Assembly: GCA_030737835.1 (NCBI GenBank)
Contig: CM060850.1
Location: 26,633,385-26,697,384 of the forward strand
Direction of reading: 5' to 3'
Source: Acorus gramineus
Lineage: Eukaryota; Streptophyta; Magnoliopsida; Acorales; Acoraceae
DNA length: 64,000 bases
Below are positions 11,201 through 21,900 of this stretch, in pieces; position 1 is the stretch's first letter; every line of letters starts with the position of its first letter. The notes beneath the pieces are model-generated. The model made no database searches and was not told the DNA's origin. It was given only the letters and a program-made list of their open reading frames with translations. Made by a program: the position numbers and the translations under genes.

Positions 11201-14200
11201 GGTAAAGTGAGAAAGAGAGGAGCATGACTCAAAGATAATAAAGTTCCTTACCATGGACGCCTTTATAGTAGACCGTTACATCAACATTAACGATGTCACC
11301 ATCCTCCAATTTCCTGCCATCATAGAGATATATGAATTATCAACTAAGCAGTCAAATTATTTGGACTCAACTAATTGTATATCTACAAAAAGGATTTACA
11401 TTTATAGCCTTTATATGCAAACATGTGAGATGTATATCATCATGTACACGGTTAAGGTGTGAGAGCACTCTGAACCCAATCTAAAAGGTTACAGGGTATA
11501 CACAAAGGAATTACCAAGCTAGATCAAGGTACTTGGCCCTCATGCTTAACAACAATAGAGGCTCTATACCATCAAGGTCTGGGATACCATCTTTATCATA
11601 TACAAACCAAATGAGAAACTTGACACATCCATTATGGTCCACTCTGTGAATCAAAGTAGGATTTATAATAATTTAAAATTACACTTTAAGGCCCCAATTT
11701 TCATAAGAAAGGGGGACCACATTTGAGGATCGACTGTCAATCAAACATCAATTATCTTACAGAGCAAAGCAAAATTTCTCTGAATCCAGTTGGTAAGAAG
11801 GATAGAAGCCTTGTCATGCTGTCATCCTTTGGTTGAAATCATGCAACGCAGAAGCACATGAGCAACTCTATGACCCTCTAGGCTAAAACATAGTCTAACA
11901 AGGAAATAGGAACACTTTGACATGAGGTCTGCATTCATCTTTGAATTAACTTATTCCCATCATAAGTGTATATCTTCAATCAAGGTTTAGAGTCTCAAGT
12001 ATTGATCCCATATCAGTCCTGTTAAAGCTGGTTCAGATAATACAATACCAACTATAAAGTATGTTTGGTGATCTGCAGGTAGTGCGCAGGGACTTTGTTG
12101 TTGGACCCTGGTAGAATCCTCTTCTACCGAGGGTCCATGTTGTTTGTATTTTTTTTTCTTGTTGTTTGTAAACCTTTGGCCTTTCGCTGCTTAATATATT
12201 GAGGACATCAGCCTACCGTTATCCTCAAAAAAACAAAGGTTGCAATTGTGGTTAAGAGAATTGATGTGGGTCCAACCAATCATATGATTGACATCAGTCT
12301 CAACTTTAACAACTTTCTGTATTTACTTCCTTGTCCATCTTTTTCTCATTTTCACTCTTTTATACACCATAATTATAGGGTTTGGAATCCAAATTTTAAG
12401 AACATGGAAATGTAAACATTTCTTAGAAATTGAAAACCATCTTAATGATTCTAAAAATTAGCTTTATTTTTCATCTTCCACCAAAAACATACATGATTTA
12501 TTAGAAGAGATGAAAAAATAATTGCATATGATATGAACCTGGCATCTGGAATTCCATGACATATGACTTCATTAACTGACCTGTAAATCAACATAACAGG
12601 AAAAATATCTATTAACAACAATTTGATGCATTCTTCGCTTTCTTATAGCCACATGTCATATTGAAGAAGTACCTACGTGCAGCAAGACTTTGGAAAGAAA
12701 TGATAATTTAGTGGAGATGGATAACCCCCTGGCAAAAAAATAAGCAAGGCAACAATTAGCACCAGATCAACAGTGAAAAAAAACTAGTGTCATTTATTCT
12801 CAAAGGGACCACAGGTATATGGCATCATCAAGATTATAAAAGTAATTACGAATGAAAATTTTCATGGAGATTTAAATAGAAGGTATTTTCCTTGTTTATT
12901 GTATAATACAAGTGAATGGGAAGAGTCAATACTGTGATTGACTAGTCTGGCTTTTTGTGACTTGGACAGTCAATTTTGCAACTTGGAAGAGTAGTTCTTT
13001 TTTTCTTTTTTTATTGCAGTTACCCAGCTAATAAAAATGGTTGGCCATCTTCTCCGAAAAAGGCGGGACTTTGTCAGATTGTATGATTATAAAATGGGAC
13101 CGACATTCATCTTTACTCAGTCAGAGTTTCAAGATAACCTGGTAAACTTTGGGAATGAGCAGTGCTTTATCCAATTATGATAGGTTGTGCATCAGATGAG
13201 TAGAAACTTGTTGATATCAACAGCAAAACAACTAATTACTTACTTGTTACACATACATATACAAAAGAAACAAACTCCCATCATTCTCATATTACAGAGC
13301 ATGGTGAATAAAAATGAAGACAAGAGTAAACTTTTTCATCTGAGCCCTCCTCCTGATATTGCATTATAAGTATTTGTTGCAAATAACGTTAAAACCAAGG
13401 AACTTAAAAGAATTATTAAATAGAAAATCTCACACCAAAAAAGACTTCATATTTATCTCTCTTTCAAAATGGCAGAAAAATAATGAAAGATGTTCTTTTT
13501 TTCAGTAAAATAATGAAAAATGTTGATAAAGGAAAGAAGTGTTTTCAAAGTTAAATAGGATCATTTCTTATACAACATGATAACATGATTGGGATTTTCT
13601 CTGTCTACAATTTTCTTGTCTGGATATTTGCTCGACTTGAGCTAACTAAAAAAAACAATTAATTCAAATAATTGAAAGATATTGTCTTTTTAATTAAACC
13701 CTTTAATTAAGACCAAAACCTAGAATCAACAATGATTTTGGTATTTAATTTGGTCCACCTTCTCCAGTTCATTCTTGCTTGGGTCACCAGTATTCACTAG
13801 TCTGAGCATGTCAAATATAACAGTTTCACCATTATTCTTTTGTCGGTCACTGCTTCAATATATATCTTGACCAAACATAGATTTTTTCTTTTTAATTTAA
13901 CGGTGGGTAATCACCCACATATTATTATTGAATAAAATCCCCAAAGCTCCTCTTCTTTTTTTTTGGTTGAAGACAGTTGTCTGGGCGAGGCCTAGGTGTC
14001 TAGGTGACTAGGCGGTCCAAATGAACCTAGGCGGTCACCGCCTGCTTAATAGCATATTAATTAAGCGGGCGCCTGAGCCCGCTTACCCCCCTAAATCACG
14101 CCTAGCCCGCCTTAATCACGCCTAGCCTGCCCTAATCATGTCTAGCCCGCCCAAACCCTCGCCTAACCTCAAAAATAAAAGAAAAAAAAAAACACAATCG

Positions 14201-17200
14201 AAAGATTGAAACATCACCTACCCTGCCGGCTAACAGTGCAGCGAATTCTCTCAGTCCCAAGTGAGTCTCTATTAATTTTTTGTCTCTCCCTCCTATCTCT
14301 TCTCAAAATTTTTGAACTCTTATCTCGTTCTCTTTCAATCTCTTCCCCCTTTTCTCCTTTTTTAATGTCACTAGGGTTAGATTATATTAATTTTGTTGAA
14401 ATGGACATACACCAATAAATTACATCCATGTGTTCTTTATTTATAAATAGCATTAGTCATTTTAAGTAATATTCCTGAAAAAATTAAAAAATGGATAAGC
14501 AGATAAATAACTTTAATATAATTACCAATTTAAATAATAAAATCTTAATTAAGCGCCGCCTAGGCGGTTGGCCACCGCCTAGGCTTGCCTAGCCGCCCAG
14601 ACAACTATGGGACTTGAAGATTAGTGCCCACCCTAGTCCCTCCTTTTCGGGGGGGATGCTGGCCGACTTAACCAAAGCTTAGTTCGCGACCAAACATAGA
14701 ATTGAAAAGTAATTTGTTAAATCATGACAATATGCACCAATCAATGGAAAGTCATCGATTATATTTAATGTAGTGCTTAAAAGACCAAGAGGAACACTGT
14801 CTGTATGGAACTGCCTCTCTCGCAACATTGTGTCATAAAAATTGGTTGGAAATAATTTAACAAGGATCAAAAGAATCAGTTTTAAAAAAAAAATCCATCA
14901 AACAAAAAGAAAGCGTTCATGCGCAAGCACAGAGCATAGGCATTCATGCACGTGCTTTATGCACATGAATGTGTTGATAGACACAATGGTAGGAACTTGA
15001 TTTTGGATGCTGTGTTTCTCTCTTCCTTTTATTCATCTTTAGTATTTCCAAATATCACAACTAAGCCCCCGTTTGGATACAGAATAGGACTTATTCTTGG
15101 GTATAGTTATTCCGGCATGAGTATAAATAAGGATAAAGTGATTTTATATTTGGTTATGTTTTGAATTATTCTCGTTGGAAAACATAAGAATAAAAATTTT
15201 ATTGTTTGGGTAAATTGTGAATAAAGTGTGGATAAGGATTTATAAAATGTGAAAAAATAATGATAGTTGATTTGACATGTGATTTATTAGAGGTCATGAC
15301 AGTTGATTTGATAGTGGACCCACATATTCTTTGGGTGGAATAACCTGGAATAACTTTAATTCTAGGAGTTGGTTGGAATCCATATACCACTTTATACCAG
15401 TTTATTATATATAAGATATCCCAGGGTATACCAGACATCCAAACAAGAAAAAAGGGCTATTCTACTTAATTCTGAGTTATTCCAAGGGTTATTCTCAAAA
15501 CAAACAGGGGCTAAATGATCCCAATCTGTGTGCAACCTTTTTTTTCTTCTCTTGCCTTGCCTTCTACAAAATGTTAAACATTGTCTCAATGGGTAATACG
15601 AAATCTTAATGCTAACTCCCATTAGACCTTTTGATTCCAAAATCCTATGAAGCACCGGATGCTGAAACAGCAACGGAACAACTTTTAACCATGCAGCTTG
15701 TTACACATTTGCATTTCAAGTCATGTAGAGTGATGTTTTTGACAAACTCCCAATTAAGCACACACGTGTAACCACAACACTGGGTGACTATAAATTGTTA
15801 TAATATAGCATATTTTTTTTGATAAAATTTATAATATAGCATATTGTGACAATCAAACAAGGAAATCAAGTGTTAATTTGAGGGCACATCAAGAAAAAAT
15901 AAGACACTATGATAAGAAACATTCTCAATCACAACAAGAAAAATAACAAGAGAACTTGCCAGCAGCAATTGTTGCCTGGTGGACCACTTCATCAATTTCA
16001 TCAGTGGTTATCCCTGGCCGAATCACACGGGCAGCTGCATCTAAGACCTCCCTAGCAATCTGGTATCAATAGTTTAGAATAGAATCCATGATTCTCTAAA
16101 ACATTGAAGTCAAACTCGTTGTTTTCTTTAAGAAAATTACTTTTTTGAACAATTTTCTGTGGATGGGCTTCATGGATTTGATTTCAAAGTGAATGATTTG
16201 CAAGTTAATTGCTACTTGCTAGCAATTATCCGCATGGCAAGAGAAACAAAATGAATATGCAGGACCCATGGGCATAACCTTTAAGAAATTCAGAGGTTGC
16301 ATTGATCAATGTGAAGGGTAGAATTCTACCAGGTAGCATCTTACCAAACAAAAGATAAAAGTCGGAACTATAAAGTCTGAAGTGGGAACATGGAACTAAG
16401 ACCAACGATCAAATGGATGATTATTGATAAACATAACAACCATTTCCATTTTAATGGTCTAAAAGACACATTTCTAATTTTCTAGAATTTAATTCCTTTT
16501 TTTTATTTATATAATAGAAGCCAAAAAAAGAGAGATCAAGATGATGAAACACAGCTATAAAAAGGAAAAAACATAAAAATGAAAGATTAAGCTCTTACTC
16601 GGCATGTCTCCCTCATTCTCTCAATTTGCTCTGGTGTTTTGATCTATGACATGCCAAAAAACACAATTTGGTCATCATATCAAAATTGAAAATAATTAAT
16701 ACGGACTGCAATTTAGATTTTTGGAGATTCTATTAAATAGGTATTCCAGATATACCTCTACAACAGATTGCAAGTCACTGATGGGTTCAATCTTGGGGAT
16801 GCCCTGCCAGTTAAAATGATCATATAAATACAAGTTCGAGAAAACGTCTCCAAAAACTTAGCAGGCTCTGCTATATATGAGTAATGAACACAGGCACGCA
16901 TAAAAACTAGCATCCCACTGAATTTCAGTGTAAATGTGAACACTAAGGAATGTATCAAACCTGCAATTATTATAATGTAACTATCGAAAAGGGGATTTAA
17001 GCATTAAAATTTACAGAAAAGGACTTACATCCACAGCCCAATCAGGTTTTTCAATGTTTGCTGGTACAACCCGATAACTTGATATTGGAAGTGCTCTTAA
17101 TGGCCTGCAAGAAAATTAAGGCAAGAGATTCAGTGTAAGCATGCGTGCAGTTTTCTCCGTCAAACCAAGATGATGAACAAGTGATCAAAAAGCATATAGC

Positions 17201-18661
17201 TTGCTAACGGAGCATACAACCACATAGAGATAAACAGAGAAACGACATGCAATCACAGGGTTGTGACTAACTGAGTCAGAATCTTGTATGTCACACAATC
17301 ATCTACTGAGCTATCATGCACCATAATAGACATGGTGTAAAATACTAAAATGCATAGGAAATTAACCATAATTTGCTTGTGCCTCTTTCTCAATCCACAA
17401 CACAAATGGAAAATATATTTGTGTATATTTGTTATTTAGGAGTCATTATTTTTTGGTAGCCCAAGACTAAATTCTCTTCTTCGCCACTTCATTGCTTGTA
17501 CACTCATCTCTAATACACCAGGGTTCCACCATGGCAAGTGCCTTTGCTCTAAATTGTTCATTAGAGATTACAATGTAGAACCTGATGTGCATGAATGTGT
17601 GTATATGCATATATATGGGTGTGCGTGTATATATAATTTTTGGATGTGATGTAGTTTAATCTACCAACAGCATATTAATCATTGTCCACGATCTAGATTT
17701 TAAAATGTTCACAGAACCACCATATATGAGTCTATGACTAATAAAAGTAGTGCATTGATCAATTGGTGTGAGAACCTAGAGATGCTTACTGTTCATAAAC
17801 CATGTAAGTGGTACATTGGATGGTATGCAATTTGACAGGGTTTTTTTATACTTTTCTTTTCCCCTTCCTCTCTCCCTCCTAAAATCTATAAGGAGATCCC
17901 TCGTCTCCCTATTTGTTCAGGGCAAATTTATAATAAAATTGCTCCTAATTTTTCTCAAATTTTTTTTTTTTTTTTTTGTCATAGCTGCCTAAAAGAACAC
18001 ACACCCGATTACGCTTGTTTGCTATTTGAAGTACAAAAAACAAGAAAGAAACTATGTTACTGAAATCATAATCATCTTGACCAAACTAAAGTCTACATAA
18101 CATTAAGTAATCACAATTATCAGAAACCTGAACAAAGACAATCAGAAACAAATACCCAGTCCAATCATAGCGAGGCAGTTCTGATGTCCTATTCTGGCCT
18201 TTCTTCAGACAATACAACCACCCTTCTTTAATATAGTCAGCCGGAGAGCTATCCTTGTTCGACAACAAGTTAGACCTCGAATGTACCGACTTATGAGCGC
18301 TCCATGATGCCTTAAAACAATCTTGTGTGCTGTTATACACAGATAACATTTCAAATTCAATAACCTAAAAAATAATAGATTCAAAGAAGAAAGAAAAAAG
18401 AAAACAGCGAATCTTAGACTACACGATGAAGGCGATATAATACAGACCAGAAAGCGGAACTTTGTCGAGGAAGCTTAAATTGCACACACTTAGGGCATCT
18501 GTGGACAACAAAAAACACATCCAATCTTTACACACACGTATTGATTTCAAGATTTAAAGTACTAACGAGTGATGAATCACGCACTGAAGGTCAGCAGGTT
18601 TGCCGCAACGGGCGCAAGAGAGAACCGGCTCCGCCGACGCAGTCGAAGAATTCCCGTCCAT
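8219..18661 (-). CDS. MAP1A: Methionine aminopeptidase 1A, cytosolic (16 exons, complete)
   Basis: This enzyme removes the initiator methionine from nascent cytosolic proteins. Exons in coding order are 18661-18585, 18498-18448, 18329-18156, 17104-17029, 16803-16756, 16643-16599, 16059-15960, 12728-12677, 12580-12539, 11313-11252, 11153-11055, 10392-10319, 10216-10147, 9983-9918, 9835-9747 and 8296-8219. They sum to 1203 nt, giving 400 aa, close to the ~398 aa of Arabidopsis MAP1A. The N-terminal MYND-like zinc finger is present: C16, C19, C27, C30, C43, C47, H55 and H59. The metal-binding catalytic core is intact, with [33 protein letters not shown] and QFEHTLLV. The zinc finger separates it from the organellar MAP1B-D forms. 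The intron after the seventh exon begins with GC, not GT, and spans 3.2 kb. It holds a MITE, an hAT-like element and a SINE-like remnant. All other introns are GT-AG. The gene is divergent from the NDUFAF6-type gene. Confidence 0.95.
12065..12233 (+). mobile_element. LINE 3'-end remnant in MAP1A intron
   Basis: A short segment includes TTTGTAAACC and CTGCTTAATATATTGAGG and ends in an A-run after CCTC. This is the layout of the 3' ends of plant LINEs, where a coding tail is followed by a short UTR and a TCAAAA-type tail. It lies antisense to MAP1A between its ninth and tenth exons. No reverse-transcriptase frame remains, and the 5' limit is a guess. Confidence 0.4.
13974..14610. mobile_element. 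hAT-like non-autonomous element with CCTAGGCGG-rich ends
   Basis: The ends are inverted: AGTTGTCTGGGCG at 13975-13987 is repeated exactly in reverse complement as CGCCCAGACAACT near 14596-14608. Subterminal regions of 60-130 bp on both sides are packed with CCTAGGCG/CGCCTAGG motifs, and the middle is AT-rich. The right end reads CATAGTTG on the minus strand, like hAT ends. TTGAAGA occurs just outside the left end and a few bases beyond the right end, so the duplication is not clean. The element lies inside the long GC-AG intron of MAP1A. Confidence 0.65.
14612..14695 (-). mobile_element. SINE-like remnant next to the hAT-like element
   Basis: Read on the minus strand, this contains AAGCTTTGGTTAAGTCGGCC followed by a pyrimidine-rich block and GAAAAGGAGGGAC. 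It resembles the head of the better-preserved SINE at 58261-58368. It is too diverged to place ends or duplications. Confidence 0.35.
15062..15514. mobile_element. Tourist-like MITE (PIF/Harbinger type) in MAP1A intron
   Basis: A 447-bp element (15065-15511) is bounded by TAA at 15062-15064 and 15512-15514. The terminal inverted repeats are GCCCCCGTTTGG on the left and GCCCCTGTTTG when the right end is read in reverse. A 3-bp TAA/TTA duplication with a GTTTGG-type terminus is the mark of PIF/Harbinger-derived MITEs. The body (TTATGTTT..AATTATTCT, then AACATAAGAATAAAA) recurs in diverged form near 40.0-40.4 kb and 46.4-46.8 kb. Confidence 0.75.
15799..15845 (-). mobile_element. Minute poly(A)-type retroposon insert with target-site duplication
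   Basis: The 16-bp sequence TATAATATAGCATATT occurs at 15799-15814 and again at 15830-15845, separated by a 15-bp insert. On the minus strand the insert reads as a short stub ending in TATCAAAAAA. This is what an almost completely 5'-truncated LINE insertion would leave. Confidence 0.55.
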
Positions 18662-20115
18662 TCCGATAGGATCTTCAAAACCAGTAACTGCGGATCATCG
18701 ATCAACAACGAAAGAAATCATGAAAAACGAAGGAGATCATAAAAGCTTCTGATTTTACGATATCAAAATGTAGGTTTTTGATAGAGGGTTTTAGCAAACC
18801 TGGTCGAAAAAAAGGTCCCGTAATAATTTCCTCCGAAGTCGTGGCGTGACAGGTTGTCCTTTTTATGGTCACCTTGAGAATCACTGGCCGTCTATCGGAA
18901 AATCGACGGTTTTCATGCTTTCATGATTGTCATATGCTGTCGGTACTGACTTGTTATTGTCGTCATTGGGGAAGATCGTATACAGAGGAGTCGTCCCTTT
19001 CGGTCCACTTTTTCGTTCCTGGCTTTTCTACGGTCGATTCTGGTAATTGGTCTCTGATTTATAACGTATGATTTTTAGTTTTTGAATCGACTGATGATTC
19101 AGAATCAAAGCAACTGTTCTGCTTGTTCTTTTTTTTTTTTTGCATTTCCATTTTGATCTCGTGTTGGTTTACGGATCCGTTCATATGAAAGAACCCTAGA
19201 TATTGTTAACAGAAAGGTTGATGATGTTTTTACATATGGTTTTAGTTTTTAAGAAATATATCTTGACTGATATCCATTATTGTAGCATGATTTGTGTTTC
19301 CCATCTGTTCTTGATGATGTATGATCAACTGTAGTTGCCATGTGTTTGTGACATTGCCTCTGTGAGTCGGAACATGTTGTCCAGTATGGTCGGGAAGAAG
19401 AGACTTTGAAAAAATGGCCGGCTTTTCAAAAGCATTGTTTCGACGGGTTTTCAGTGGAGGAGAAATAACACGGTGAATGCATATGACACAACAAATGTAT
19501 CGTTTGGAAAAAAATCATTTGGATCTGTGTTTGACGTTCAAACAACATAATTTGTTCAAATGCGGATCCAAATGGTGCCAGTCACAAAACACTTTGAATT
19601 TTCTAAAAGATAATTAGATATACCTATCAGCTGAACAGACTTCTATTCGTTTAGAATCTGGGTATATGGTACTTTAGTTTATTGCATTGTATGTGATTTG
19701 AAAAACTAGTCTTAATTATTGTTGCCGCTTTCACACCCAACATAAAAGTTTTTGTATGCATTTTCTACTAATGATCATCTTAAAAAAAGAAGTTTAATCA
19801 TCTTTGTATTTTTACCATATTTGTCATGTATCATTTACAAATTTACATTAACCGTACTAAATAAAACCTTTGCCAAATGTTTGTCCGTACACGGTCTTTG
19901 TGATTGTAGCTGCAAGTATTTTGAATTTAAATTCCTCGTAAAATGGCTTGCAGTTCCCTTGATGTAACCGGAGATTTTTTTATTTTATTTTTTTTGTATC
20001 CACATTAGTAGCTCATTCATTGAAATAAATTATTCATGTTTTGTGGGCATTGTTATCCATCTGAAATGACACACTGTTATTGTTATGTGTGTGTTGATAG
20101 CAAGGTGAATAATTG
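18662..20115. other. Divergent promoter region of MAP1A and the NDUFAF6-type gene
   Basis: These 1.45 kb separate the two divergent start codons. There is no clear coding exon. A GT at about 19040 (after TCGATTCTG) and the TGATAG acceptor just before 20100 could bound an intron in the 5' untranslated region of the rightward gene, but this is speculative. I see no strong TATA box for either gene, as is common for housekeeping genes. Confidence 0.4.
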
Positions 20116-21015
20116 ATGAATGGCGCTTCGATCCGTGCGGCCTTCTCTCACTGCGTCCAGCAAGTGTGCAACTATGACTACCATCACTACCTCTGCCTCC
20201 TGCACCTCCCCCCATCCATGCGGAAGGCCGCCTTCGCTCTCCGTGCCTTCAATGTCGAAACATCCAGAGCCATGGACCTAACATCCGATCCTAAGATCGG
20301 CCTGATGCGCCTCTTCTGGTGGCAGGAGGCGATCGACAAGATATACTCCGGCAAGACAATAGATCACCCAACAGCCCGTGCTCTTTCTTCTGTGGTCTCA
20401 GAGCATAAGATCAGAAAGACTTGGCTTAAAAGGTCAGTTGAAGCTCGGATAAGCGATGCAAGTAGACAAGATTCCGACATACCAAAGTCAATTGAAGATC
20501 TTGAGCAGTATGCGGAGGACACCCAATCAACAATTCTTTATATGACTCTCCAAGCTGCCGGAATCCGGTCTACCATGGCTGACCATGCAGCTTCTCATAT
20601 CGGGAAGGCCAGTGGACTTCTTCTGCTACTGAAATCGATACCATACCATGCGAATCACAGTGGACGTGTGTTGCACATACCATCTGATATCGCATCTAAA
20701 CATGGGTTGTTGGTGACTGGAAATGGTAGAACTGAAGTTCAGATGGAATCCGGTCAGGGGATTGCAGATGCTGTTTTTGAGATGGCTTCGGTTGCGAGCG
20801 CCCATTTGAAGAAGGCTCGAGAATTGGCTCAAACAGTGCCAAAAGAGGGACTTCCGGTGCTTTTGCCTGCGGTGCCTGCTCAGGTGCTTTTGGATACTCT
20901 GCAGAAGAGGCAGTTTAATGTGTTCGATTCGAGGCTGGCTCGTGGAATTCATGGGATTTCTCCTCTGTGGTTTCAACTGAAACTGAGTTGGTATGCATGG
21001 AGAGGTAAGTACTGA
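20116..21015 (+). CDS. NDUFAF6: Squalene/phytoene synthase-fold protein, NDUFAF6-type complex I assembly factor
   Basis: This is a single uninterrupted 299-residue frame. The first ATG is at 20116; the codon before it in the frame is TTG and was not used. The protein belongs to the trans-isoprenyl diphosphate synthase (head-to-head) superfamily, in the NDUFAF6 branch that assists early assembly of mitochondrial respiratory complex I. Visible blocks are NYDYHHYLCLLHLP near residue 19, FALRAFNVE near 41, DPKIGLMRLFWWQEAIDKIY near 58, EDLEQYAEDTQSTILYMTLQ near 140, ASHIGKASGLLLLLKSIPYH near 166, and the C-terminal PLWFQLKLSWYAWRGKY. The DxxxD aspartate motifs of true squalene or phytoene synthases are not evident, as expected for this non-enzymatic or uncharacterised branch. 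The N terminus is not an obvious transit peptide, which leaves the organelle route open. Family placement is good; the complex I role is by analogy with the animal protein. Confidence 0.88.
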   Translation: MNGASIRAAFSHCVQQVCNYDYHHYLCLLHLPPSMRKAAFALRAFNVETSRAMDLTSDPKIGLMRLFWWQEAIDKIYSGKTIDHPTARALSSVVSEHKIRKTWLKRSVEARISDASRQDSDIPKSIEDLEQYAEDTQSTILYMTLQAAGIRSTMADHAASHIGKASGLLLLLKSIPYHANHSGRVLHIPSDIASKHGLLVTGNGRTEVQMESGQGIADAVFEMASVASAHLKKARELAQTVPKEGLPVLLPAVPAQVLLDTLQKRQFNVFDSRLARGIHGISPLWFQLKLSWYAWRGKY

Positions 21016-21900
21016 AATTTTTTGTTTCCCTGACAGGTGTTTTGGTTCTGTATTGGAACAAGACAAACATTTAGCATAATTGAGTTATTTTTATTAAAAT
21101 GGTTTGGATTCTTGAAGTGTTTATAAGGTGGTGTTAATAGCAACATCTGAACCTGCATTGCTATGAAACAACACCTAGTAAGTCTGAAGACTCTGAACTA
21201 GATGTATACATGTTGGACAATATGACTAAACCATGCTTTAGATTATTAGTATGAATTGATGTATGATGCAAAACATTACTATCCCACATATGATGCTATA
21301 TAATGTTGTGCTATCTCACATATGTTGCTATATAATGATGTTTCCACGCCAGAAAGGCACATCAGTCTCCAGTATCCATGACTGCCTCTTGAATATCTGT
21401 CCATAGTGAATGGGATACACGCCTTTTTTTTGGTAGTTAAGAAAATTTATTAGCAAAAAGTACAAAATAGTAGGATTTCAAACTTCATAATTATGTAAAG
21501 ATTTTCTAAAAATCTCATATTGTTTTTATAAATTTCTTTATTTAGTGATAATAATAATCAATGCATTTATAATGTCATTAAACCAAATGTTGAACTAGTG
21601 ACTATTTCGGTTCAATGAACGGTTTGCTTTTTAAAAGATAGCTAAACTTATGAGTTAGAGTTATCGAACCCATTGACTTACAATGTAGGGATATTGGGAA
21701 TTCTGCACATACTCCTGACTTGTACAAGGGACCTTAAAACACCCCCAAAAAATGTCACACGTTACACATACATAAAACAAATGATCATTCAATTCTAATG
21801 TTTATCAGTAGTCTTATTGAAGATTCAGTACGAATAGTTCTCCAACAACTTCAGTCCCAATCCAAATCAAGCCAATAAACCTGACCCCTGGAAACCAAAA
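21016..21900. other. Convergent spacer between the NDUFAF6-type gene and pectinesterase
   Basis: The two genes point towards each other here, so this stretch holds both 3' untranslated regions. I see no further gene or clear repeat in it. Confidence 0.5.

Noticed and set aside
20626-21066. 146-residue antisense frame over the NDUFAF6-type gene
   Set aside because: No recognisable motif, and the sense frame is a clear family match.
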